This document shows, one piece after another, positions 36,863-45,156 of a stretch of DNA of 64,000 bases. The notes beneath the pieces were generated by a model. It made no database searches. It was given only the letters and a program-made list of their open reading frames with translations, and was not told the DNA's origin. The position numbers and the translations under genes were made by a program. This stretch comes from Crocinitomicaceae bacterium (GTDB lineage: Bacteria; Bacteroidota; Bacteroidia; Flavobacteriales_D; Crocinitomicaceae), in the NCBI GenBank assembly GCA_016709005.1, contig JADJEU010000021.1, positions 199,593-263,592 of the forward strand. The letters are read 5' to 3'. Every line of letters starts with the position of its first letter. Position 1 is the stretch's first letter.

Positions 36863-37799
36863 TTAAAACAGCTCCAAACTTTTACCACCATCTTTCATAT
36901 AATTAATCACTTCATCTGAAGTATACAATTTCATCGGTTGAAAATGCGTAAAACCATCCGGACATTTTTCTTTCCGATGATGTGTTGTTGGTAATATCAA
37001 AGACAACCACTTTGCTTTGCCCTTCAGGTGTAACGGCCATATAAAAACGTCCATTATTTTCATCACCTTCCAAAAGATAAAGTTCAATTTCCATCCAGAC
37101 TCCAAACGGAATTGCAAAATGTGTGGCTTCTTCTCCCCAATCTTCTTTCCACTCACAGACATTGCAGGCTTGATGATCTGCCTTTGCATGAAAATGAATT
37201 TCATCTACCGGACCTTCTGCATCTTTAAATAAATTCACTGTGACTCTGAACGTCTTTTTTTCATTGCTCCACGTTGCATTATTCCAAAATTCAAAAACCG
37301 TTAACCACGGAACACGTATATCCCAATCCATTAAATAAGCCATATCCGGATGCAATTTCAACCGCACGGTTTGATAAATTTCTTTGATGCATTGATTGTC
37401 ATTCACACTCAATTGAACTCTCCCTTTTTGATGCGATCCTTCTTTGATATGCGGCTCCATCAATTTAAAACTAAGCGCCTTATTCGCCGCTGAATCCGGA
37501 TCATTTACAATCTGCGCTTTCCGTTGATTATCCTCACCGTCTTCATATCCAATCTCCACAAAACCCACACTTGGATTTGCAATAAAATCTGACCAACTAT
37601 TATGATCTGCTAACTCTAAATCAGTGCCAGAAAATTCTACATTTTCATAGTCACCGTTTGTCAAAGTTGTATTGTTAAATCCAGTTTGAAATAAAAGTTC
37701 TTCATCAGAATTGCAGGCAACTTTGCAGTTGATACTTTTTTTGTCGCATGAACTTGTGATGGATATTGTGAGGAGGAGTAGAAGTGTTGTTTTTTTCAT
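36863..37799 (-). CDS. Lipoprotein, concanavalin-like/polysaccharide-lyase-like (frameshift)
   Basis: A lipoprotein of about 313 residues with signal and lipobox (MKKTTLLLLLTISITSSC, Cys18) followed by DKK. The body has the strand pattern of a jelly-roll: ELLFQTGFN, NKALSFKLMEPHIKEGSHQK, GRVQLSVNDN, IYQTVRLKL, WLTVFEFWNN, FRVTVNLF, and the start of the C-terminal strand set (FYMAVTPEG, VVVFDITNN). This resembles concanavalin-A-like lyases and glucanases, but no catalytic residues can be assigned. One lost base near 36955 moves the end into another frame (…DGFTHFQPMKLYTSDEVINY), to the stop at 36863. Surface carbohydrate binding is inferred, not shown. Confidence 0.65.
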
Positions 37800-37955
37800 T
37801 GGGGTGTTGTTTGATCAAGTCAATGCGCTTGATGAATGGTTGATCGAAGATACGGATTTTGTTTTGAGATTTTTGGTCGTAGCTTATTCATACTGCCACG
37901 CGAAAGGATTCGCGAAGTAGAGGTGAGATGATTGAGAAATATTTTGGTTTCCCAA

Positions 37956-39650
37956 CTACTCAATCACAATTTTTTCCGTGAGTAGTTTATCCCCACTAAC
38001 TAATCGAATAAAATAAACGCCATCAGAAAATTCATTTAAGTCCAGAGCATAAAGAGCAGGTTTAGTAAAGCTACTTTGTAATAAATTTCCAGCAATGTCA
38101 TATAAGTCAATTCTGCAATCTGCTTCAAAATTTTGCAGGTCAATGAAGATCATACCACTTGTTGGGTTTGGGTAAACCATAAGTTGATTTGAAGTTTCTA
38201 CATTTTCAGCAATGCCAAGTACAGCATTGAATTTTAATAAAAGCATATCATTAGCACCTTCAGAAATAAAATCGGAGCTAAGTAAAGGAAATGAACTTAC
38301 AGTATCCCTGAATATTCCCATCAGAAAAACATCACCCGATTCATTTGTTGTACCGGCAAAACTGGCTAAATTATAGTCCCAAATTCCAATTGTTTGCACC
38401 CAATCAAAATCTCCATTTTGGTCAAGTTTTTCAATGAACATATCACAACCTTCAGCGGATGTATACTCACTTACGCCTGAGCCCATATCGAAATCAACAG
38501 TTTGATAAAATGAACCAACAAGATAGACGGCGTCTGAAACTCCTGACGAGATTGAGTAAATTACGTTACTGGTACTTCCTCCAATGTTTTTCATCCAAAT
38601 CAGATTACCATCAGAGTCAAATTTTTGAACAAAACCATTTTCTGTCCCAAGAGCAGGTAAATGTGGTATGGCAGATCCAGCTTGAGTATAAAGGGCTCCG
38701 GCAAAATAACCTGCCACAATGGGATTATCGTTCTTGTCAATAGTCAATGATAGTGCGTGGGATACTACAGAAGCGTCAAGTTCTTTTGCCCAAATGTAGT
38801 TTCCATCATTGTCGAGCTTTAACAAAAAACCGGCGCTGCCACCAGAAGCCGTAAAAATTTGTAATCCGGGTCCCAAGTCAAAATCACAGTTTCCACTATT
38901 ACCAATATTTCCAGTAACAATTACGTTGTTAAAAGAGTCAAGCTTTATACAATGCCCAGCTTCATCGGTCGTGCCTTCAGGACGTTTGACCCAAACCAAT
39001 TCTCCCAATTCATCTATCTTTAATATAAAAGCATCGTATGCAAAGGATGTTAATTCATAAGTGCCAGCGTTAGGATCAAAATCTACGGCTCCCGCAAAAG
39101 TTCCAGTCATATAGGTAGCATTTGTTGCATCGGTTGTAATGGATTTGCCTTCAGTGTAATCGAATAAACCGCCAAAGGATTTCACAAAAATGAAATTTCC
39201 GTTTTCATCTAATTTAAGAATGAATGCATCACGAGTGCCCAAAGCAACCGAATAGCTTGATGGCATAGCGGGATCAAAATGGACAGTGTCTGAAAAATAT
39301 CCAGTCAAGAGAATATTACCAGTAATATCAACCGAAAGAGATGCCGCGCGATCTGCACCGTCACCACCTAATGAGAGCGCCCAAAGAAGATTACCAGAAG
39401 GATCGAACTTTTGAACGAATAAATCTTCTCCGCCATTTGAAGTTACAGGTAAATCGGTTAATCCTGGATCTAGGTCTGCTTGTCCACTGTAGTCACCACA
39501 AGCGTATACATTTCCAAATGAATCGCTGTACACGCATCTGCCTGTAATGTTACCTACTCCGCCGGTTTGAGTTATCCATTCTACAGGTGGAATTTGAGTA
39601 AAAATTTGCGTTGTAATTAAAATACAGGTTAGAAATATCCAGTGTTTCAT
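37956..39650 (-). CDS. T9SS type A cargo with SBBP-type beta-propeller
   Basis: A 564-residue secreted protein with signal MKHWIFLTCILITTQIFTQ. The body has about eight units like GSADLDPG or VDFDP, DLFVQKFDPSGNLLWALSLG, and TGNILLTGYFSDTV, the same propeller style as the gene at 20.1 kb; the two are probably paralogues. The sorting domain at the end (LMVYPNPTSGMIFIDL … LNEFSDGVYFIRLVSGDKLL) is complete. The frame is unbroken. The function is not known; secretion across the outer membrane by T9SS is inferred. Confidence 0.88.
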   Translation of the reverse strand: MKHWIFLTCILITTQIFTQIPPVEWITQTGGVGNITGRCVYSDSFGNVYACGDYSGQADLDPGLTDLPVTSNGGEDLFVQKFDPSGNLLWALSLGGDGADRAASLSVDITGNILLTGYFSDTVHFDPAMPSSYSVALGTRDAFILKLDENGNFIFVKSFGGLFDYTEGKSITTDATNATYMTGTFAGAVDFDPNAGTYELTSFAYDAFILKIDELGELVWVKRPEGTTDEAGHCIKLDSFNNVIVTGNIGNSGNCDFDLGPGLQIFTASGGSAGFLLKLDNDGNYIWAKELDASVVSHALSLTIDKNDNPIVAGYFAGALYTQAGSAIPHLPALGTENGFVQKFDSDGNLIWMKNIGGSTSNVIYSISSGVSDAVYLVGSFYQTVDFDMGSGVSEYTSAEGCDMFIEKLDQNGDFDWVQTIGIWDYNLASFAGTTNESGDVFLMGIFRDTVSSFPLLSSDFISEGANDMLLLKFNAVLGIAENVETSNQLMVYPNPTSGMIFIDLQNFEADCRIDLYDIAGNLLQSSFTKPALYALDLNEFSDGVYFIRLVSGDKLLTEKIVIE

Positions 39651-39784
39651 CAGTTATAATTTCTTCTGATCAAATTTAAGAAAAAATGCGTGTACTTTTC
39701 ATTAGTAGGGTGTCAAACGAATTCGATACTCCGCTTCTGACTGACGCTAACAGAAATCTATAAATAATCATTCATTGAAAATCG

Positions 39785-39792
39785 TATATTTG
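39785..39792 (+). promoter_or_regulatory. -7 promoter element
   Basis: TATATTTG, a perfect match to TAnnTTTG, 18 bp in front of the ATG of the next cargo gene. I see no good -33 TTG at standard spacing. Confidence 0.45.
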
Positions 39793-39809
39793 ATCATAAC
39801 CACAAGGCT

Positions 39810-41422
39810 ATGAAAACAGGTTTATCACTACTCAATACACTTTTTATTTTGTTACTTGCATTCAAGGCTTCTGCTCAGGTGCCACCCGTTACCTGGGAAA
39901 AAACCATTGGCGGTAATAGCACCGAAAGACAATCACTTTTTATTCAACTCTCAGATGGTAACTATGTTGCTGCTGGAAGTTCGAACTCATCGCTCACTTA
40001 TGATAAAACTGAAGACACTGAAGGCGGCTATGACTACTGGGTAATGTTACTGGATCAAACAGGTCAAATTGTTTGGGATTATTCTTTAGGGGGTACAGGA
40101 AATGAAGAGATAACACAAATCATGGAAACCACGAGTCACGAATTGATGGTATTCGGAACATCCTCCTCATCTGTTTCAGGTGATGTTACCGAAACATGCA
40201 TTTCAAAGCATTTCTGGATTCTTAAAATGGATTTGGCCGGCAACATACTTTGGCAGAATTCAATTGGCGGTGGTGGTGGCCAAGAATTAACTGCAGCCAT
40301 TTCTACACCAGATGGAGGTTACCTGCTGGGGGGGAGAGGATTTACTTGGCCTGTTGACGGGGACAAGACTGAAGTAGGCTATGGAGAAAATGATTATTGG
40401 ATTGTTAAAATCGATGAAGACGGTAACGTGGAATGGGACAAAACCTATGGTGGAGATGAGAACGATTATCTTACAGCCTTAAATTTAGCTGACGATGGTG
40501 GATATCTGCTATTAGGTTCGTCGCTATCTGACATTAGTGGAATAAAAACAGAAAATCGAATTCAGCACGATGACAATTGGATTATAAGAATTGATAATGT
40601 AGGAAATATCGTTTGGCAGAATAATATTGGTGGAATCAATTCTGATTTTATAGATGGTTGTGCAAAAACAAGTGATTGAAACTACATTGTATGCGGCACA
40701 TCGGGTTCCATTGCAAGCGGTGACAAAACCGAAAATAATATTGGTTTCAGTGTAGATTGTTGGGTCTATAAAATCAATGATATCACTGGAGAAATTATGT
40801 GGCAAAAAGTTATTGGTGGTAACGGGTATGAGAAGACGGAGTTAGCTATACCTTCTGTGTCTGGTGACGGTGTCATCATAGGAATTTCGAGTGTATCTAA
40901 TGCTTCCGGAACAAAAACGGAGGACGGTTTTGGAAACGAAGATTATTGGATAGTTAAGCTGAATACTAATGGCAATGAAGTTTGGCAAAAAACAATTGGC
41001 TCTGATGGTTTCGATTATTTGACTTCCTTAGCGGAATATCCGAACGGTGGAATACTCGCAGCTGGTTGGTCCAATTCAGATGCCGGTGGGTTTAAATCAC
41101 AAGACAGTTATGATGGCTCATATGATTTGTGGTTGATCAAAATGGGAGCACCTTTGAGTACAAATGAAATTTCACTTGATGAAATACAACTATCAATCTA
41201 CCCAAATCCAACGACTGGTCTATTTTATGTTTCAATTCGCAATTACTCCATACAAGCAATGATCATATCCGGGTTCTTGATTTGAATGGAAGTCTTCTTA
41301 AAGAAGAGGTCGTTTCTTCTGATCTTGTTCCATTCGATTTGACTGGATTTGCAAAAGGAATTTATTTTGTGGAATTGGTTTATGGTGATACTGTTTTTCG
41401 GGAAAAAGTAGTATTGGATTAA
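39810..41422 (+). CDS. T9SS type A cargo, WQxxIGG-repeat propeller (in-frame TGA and frameshift)
   Basis: About 537 codons, signal MKTGLSLLNTLFILLLAFKASA. The body has about seven units with GG(Y/N)DYWVxxLDQxGxIVWDxSLGG, TEDGFGNEDYWIVKL and DGGYLLLGSS motifs. At 40677 a TGA stands where the repeat demands Gly (TSD-G-NYIVCGTS), and the same frame continues to 41285, so I give the joined span. A lost A near 41265 then shifts the frame; the restored end HIRVLDLNGSLLKE … FAKGIYFVELVYGD is a normal type A sorting domain. Stop at 41420-41422. The gene is likely intact in the organism. Confidence 0.78.
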
Positions 41423-41582
41423 TTCCATATGAACCCCGTACCCGTGAGAAAGGAAATCTGCTTTTATTATCTCAATTAATACTTCATAGATAGAAATTTG
41501 ATTTTGAGATTTGCGAACGATAAATATTCATCCAACTACGCGATTAATTTCCCTCGGAAACGTTTGAGTTTTTTCATTTGAA

Positions 41583-41632
41583 TCAAATCTGCGAAAATCT
41601 GCGCCCTTTTTCATCTGTGAAAATCTGCGGGA
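41583..41632. repeat. Dispersed AATCTGCG repeats
   Basis: AAATCTGCGAAAATCTGCG, a spacer, and a second degenerate unit CTGTGAAAATCTGCGGGAAA. The same words appear at 36719-36770 and 61203-61220. It sits between convergent genes (cargo protein and mutS) and lacks coding capacity. Confidence 0.6.
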
Positions 41633-41671
41633 AAGTTAAGTTATGGGAGCAAGTAAACAATAATAATCTCG

Positions 41672-44293
41672 CTACTTAACCCCCACATATTTCTTAATCT
41701 CATTCAACTTCATCAAAGCCTCTACCGGCGTGAGCGTGTTGATATCGATACTTTCAATTTGTTCTTTGATTTGCATTAAAACAGGATCATCGAGTTGGAA
41801 AAAACTGAGTTGCATTTTGGAATCTGCGGCAATGGCTTTGGCTTCTTTTTTGAGATCAGAGCTGTGATTTTTTTCGAGCTGAAGTAGAACCTGATCAGCT
41901 CGATTGATGACTTCTTTTGGCATACCGGCCATGCGCGCTACGTGAATACCAAAGCTGTGATTGCTGCCGCCGGGCATTAACTTACGCATGAAAATAACTT
42001 TGTTGCCAACTTCTTTTACCGAAACATTGAAATTTTTGATGCGATCAAACGTAGTCGTCATTTCATTCAGTTCATGGTAGTGCGTAGCAAACATTGTTTT
42101 TGGTCGCGCGGTTTTATTTTGATGCAGGTATTCGGTAATCGCCCAGGCAATTGAAATTCCATCGTAGGTGCTGGTACCTCTTCCAATCTCATCTAAAATA
42201 ATTAAACTGCGTTCAGAAAGATTGTTCAAGATACTTGCGGTTTCATTCATCTCCACCATAAATGTAGATTCACCGGATGAAATATTATCAGACGCACCCA
42301 CGCGTGTAAATACTTTGTCAACCAATCCAAGTTTTGCAGATTTTGCCGGAACATACGAACCCATCTGCGCCATCAAACTAATGATTGCGGTTTGTCGCAA
42401 CAAAGCAGATTTACCACTCATGTTGGGACCGGTAATCATCATCACTTGTTGTGATTCGTTGTCCAGATAAATATCGTTTGCAATGTATTGTTCACCGAGT
42501 GGAAGTTGTTTTTCAATCACCGGGTGACGGCCATCTTTAATATCAATTACAAAACTTTCATTGACTTCTGGTCGCGTATAATTATTGGCAAGTGCCACAC
42601 TTGAAAACGAGTGCAGACAATCTAATTTAGCAAGTTGAATGGCGTTGTGCTGAATGGGTGAAATATAATCAGCCATGGCATACACCAACTCATTTAAAAG
42701 TTTGGATTCAAGTGCGTAAATTTTTTCTTCAGCACCTAAAATTTTGGTTTCGTATTCTTTTAATTCTTCGGTGATATAGCGCTCAGCATTCACCAAGGTT
42801 TGTTTGCGAATCCAGTTGGAAGGCACTTTATCTTTATGCGTATTGGTCACCTCAATATAATAACCAAACACATTGTTGAAAGAGATTTTTATACTTGAAA
42901 TTCCGGTAGCTTCAATTTCACGCAAACGAATATTTTCCAGATATTCTTTACCAGATGTTTGCAACATGCGAAGTTCATCCAATTCTTTGCTCACACCTTC
43001 TGCAATCACTCTTCCTTTGCCCACTGCAATAGCCGCATCACTATCAATTTCACGTTCAATTCGTCCGCGCAAAACATCGCAGAGATTGAATTGATCCGCC
43101 ATTAATTTTAAAGGTTTGTTCTCAGATTTTGCACATTCAATTTTAATCGGAGCCAATGCGCGCAAAGCTCGTGCAAGTTGTAAAATTTCTTTCGGATTGA
43201 TACGTGTGGTTGCAACTTTTGAAATGATGCGTTCCAAATCGCCAATCTCTTTTAAATGTGTTGCGATTATTTCTCTGAACGAATCGTTTTGAATAAAGTG
43301 ATTGACAATTTCATGTCGTTCCTGAATCGGTGAAATTTCTTTGAGCGGAAGCACCATCCATCTGCGCAACATTCTGCTTCCTGGTGGCGTGATGGTTTGA
43401 TCTAAAATTCCAATTAAAGTGGTTGCATTTTCATGCGGTGAAAAAAGTAATTCGAGATTTCGAATCGTAAATCTGTCCAACCAAACGTATTTATCTTCTT
43501 CAATGCGCGACACGTTTTTAATGTGCCCTAATTTATCGTGTTGGGTATCGCCTAAATAATGCAGAATAGCACTTGCAGCAATCACCGCTGCTTTCATAGA
43601 TTCAATTCCAAATCCTTTCAACGATTTTACTTCAAAATGTTTTTCCAAACTTTCTTGCGCAAAATCTTGCGTAAAAATCCAATCGTCTAATTTGTAATTA
43701 TAGGTATTGCCAGAAATGGTTTCAGCGTATAATTTATGTTTGCTTTTTTGAAAGAGAATTTCTTTGGGTTGAAATCCCTGCATCAATTTATCGATGTATT
43801 CAAAATTTCCTTCAGCCACTAAAAACTCACCCGTTGAAACATCTAAAAAAGAAACACCTGCTTTATTGGTTTCAAAATGAACAGCAGCCAAAAAATTATT
43901 TTCACGACCGTCTAAAACTTTATCGTTGTATGAAACACCGGGCGTCACCAATTCAGTCACACCGCGCTTCACAATCGTCTTCGTCATTTTTGGATCTTCC
44001 AGCTGATCACAAATTGCAACGCGCATTCCGGCGCGAACTAATTTGGGCAAATAGTTATCCAACGAGTGATATGGAAAACCTGCCAAATGAATTTCAGAAG
44101 GAGAATCTTTTCCGCGTTTAGTCAAAACAATGTTGAGAATATTTGCGGCCTTCACAGCATCTTCTCCAAAAGTCTCATAAAAATCACCCACACGAAAAAG
44201 CAACAAAGCATCCGGATACTTTGCCTTGATTTGATTATACTGTTTCATGAGCGGAGTTTCCGCTGCTTCTGCTGATGCTTTCTTTGCTGCCAC
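41672..44293 (-). CDS. mutS: DNA mismatch repair protein MutS
   Basis: An 873-residue mismatch-recognition ATPase acting with MutL. The mismatch-reading Phe-x-Glu is in FRVGDFYETFGEDA near residue 38. The connector, core and clamp domains follow in order. The ATPase has Walker A GPNMSGKSALLRQ near 624, the ST(S)-like GASDNISSGESTFMVEM, Walker B LIILDEIGRGTSTYDG and the helix-turn-helix dimer region (GGSNHSFGIHVARMAGMP). Length and motif order are standard and the frame is unbroken. The MAAKKASAEAAETPLMKQYN start is typical for Bacteroidota. It is monocistronic. Confidence 0.98.
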   Translation of the reverse strand: MAAKKASAEAAETPLMKQYNQIKAKYPDALLLFRVGDFYETFGEDAVKAANILNIVLTKRGKDSPSEIHLAGFPYHSLDNYLPKLVRAGMRVAICDQLEDPKMTKTIVKRGVTELVTPGVSYNDKVLDGRENNFLAAVHFETNKAGVSFLDVSTGEFLVAEGNFEYIDKLMQGFQPKEILFQKSKHKLYAETISGNTYNYKLDDWIFTQDFAQESLEKHFEVKSLKGFGIESMKAAVIAASAILHYLGDTQHDKLGHIKNVSRIEEDKYVWLDRFTIRNLELLFSPHENATTLIGILDQTITPPGSRMLRRWMVLPLKEISPIQERHEIVNHFIQNDSFREIIATHLKEIGDLERIISKVATTRINPKEILQLARALRALAPIKIECAKSENKPLKLMADQFNLCDVLRGRIEREIDSDAAIAVGKGRVIAEGVSKELDELRMLQTSGKEYLENIRLREIEATGISSIKISFNNVFGYYIEVTNTHKDKVPSNWIRKQTLVNAERYITEELKEYETKILGAEEKIYALESKLLNELVYAMADYISPIQHNAIQLAKLDCLHSFSSVALANNYTRPEVNESFVIDIKDGRHPVIEKQLPLGEQYIANDIYLDNESQQVMMITGPNMSGKSALLRQTAIISLMAQMGSYVPAKSAKLGLVDKVFTRVGASDNISSGESTFMVEMNETASILNNLSERSLIILDEIGRGTSTYDGISIAWAITEYLHQNKTARPKTMFATHYHELNEMTTTFDRIKNFNVSVKEVGNKVIFMRKLMPGGSNHSFGIHVARMAGMPKEVINRADQVLLQLEKNHSSDLKKEAKAIAADSKMQLSFFQLDDPVLMQIKEQIESIDINTLTPVEALMKLNEIKKYVGVK

Positions 44294-44675
44294 AATCCTC
44301 TGATTTAATGAACAACGAATGTAATTATAGCCTTTCGGTTTCTTGAATTTTAGTTTTGCTTTTTTTTAACAATCGGTGGAACAGGGTTTAATGGTTGATG
44401 GGTTGATAGGTTTGATTATTCGCAGGGAACGGGCTCGCCCCGTCCGTTTACACGTTGATGGGTTTGGGGTTGAAAGGTTTGGGGTTGATGGGTTGAATGG
44501 TTTACAGGACGTACCTGATGGTTCACCGGTGACTGAGCGTAGCCGAAGTCACCACTTTCCACCTCGATCTCTTATTCTCCCTTAAACCTTTCAACCCAAT
44601 TCAACTCATCAACCCATCAACCTTTTTCAACCCATCAACAATTTCTTTTGTAATTTTGAATTTTGTCTTTGTAAT
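44294..44675. other. Repeat-rich intergenic region
   Basis: Contains several GGTTGATGGG-type words (44393-44500) and their complement CCCATCAACC/CAACCCATC (44595-44638), so it could fold into a long stem. An ACGGGCTCGCCCCGT hairpin (44429-44443) and the palindrome at 44528-44553 lie between. No gene. Confidence 0.65.
44528..44553. repeat. GGTGACTGAGCGTAGCCGAAGTCACC palindrome family
   Basis: Arms GGTGACT and AGTCACC around GAGCGTAGCCGA. The core CTGAGCGTAGCCGAAG is a well-spread dispersed palindrome in bacterial genomes. Confidence 0.65.
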
Positions 44676-45062
44676 TTGCTCTCAAGCCTTCACCATATCG
44701 CCATCATCTGTTCTGATTATCAAAAATCAAAACACTTCTACACTCAAATTTTGGGTCTGACAATAATTCGTGAAGTCTACCGTGAAGAGCGTCAATCGTA
44801 TAAATTGGATTTAGCCTTGAATGGTAATTATGTGATTGAACTTTTTTCATTTCCAGATCCTCCCAAACGAGTTTCAAAACCTGAAGCAACCGGTTTAAGA
44901 CATTTGGCATTTGCGGTTAAAGATTTGGAAAAAGTAGTCGCTGAACTTCATCAAAACGGTGTTACTACAGAAGCAGTTCGAGTAGATGAATTTACCGGAA
45001 AGAGATTTACGTTTTTGCAAGATCCGGATGCTCTGCCAATAGAGTTATATGAGCATTTTTAA
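44676..45062 (+). CDS. VOC family glyoxalase-I-like metalloprotein (YaeR/GloA2 type)
   Basis: A 128-residue two-betaalphabetabetabeta-module protein. Metal ligands of the family are in place: His in LHHIAIICSDY, Glu in VIELFSFPDPP, His in GLRHLAFAVKDLE and Glu in PIELYEHF. It matches the small SMU1112c/YaeR-like group, whose substrate is not known although related to glyoxalase I. The first codon available is a TTG at 44676; no ATG is in frame upstream, and GTAATTTG at this point also resembles a -7 element. The start may therefore be damaged by an indel. Confidence 0.88.
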   Translation: MLSSLHHIAIICSDYQKSKHFYTQILGLTIIREVYREERQSYKLDLALNGNYVIELFSFPDPPKRVSKPEATGLRHLAFAVKDLEKVVAELHQNGVTTEAVRVDEFTGKRFTFLQDPDALPIELYEHF

Positions 45063-45156
45063 ATTGGCATTTCAAGAGTAAATGCATTTTAATTTAAAGC
45101 AAAAATTGTATTTCTTTTGAATTCCGTAACTTCATACCCTCTTAAAATCTCAAACC

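Noticed and set aside
26444..40679. UGA recoded as glycine
   Set aside because: Only two cases, both GGA-to-TGA by one base, while several normal genes end with TGA; substitution or error is simpler.
44376..44585. Plus-strand frame of 69 residues with GVDG/LIGL repeats
   Set aside because: It is made of the GGTTGATGGG intergenic repeats and the CTGAGCGTAGCC palindrome; no coding signal.
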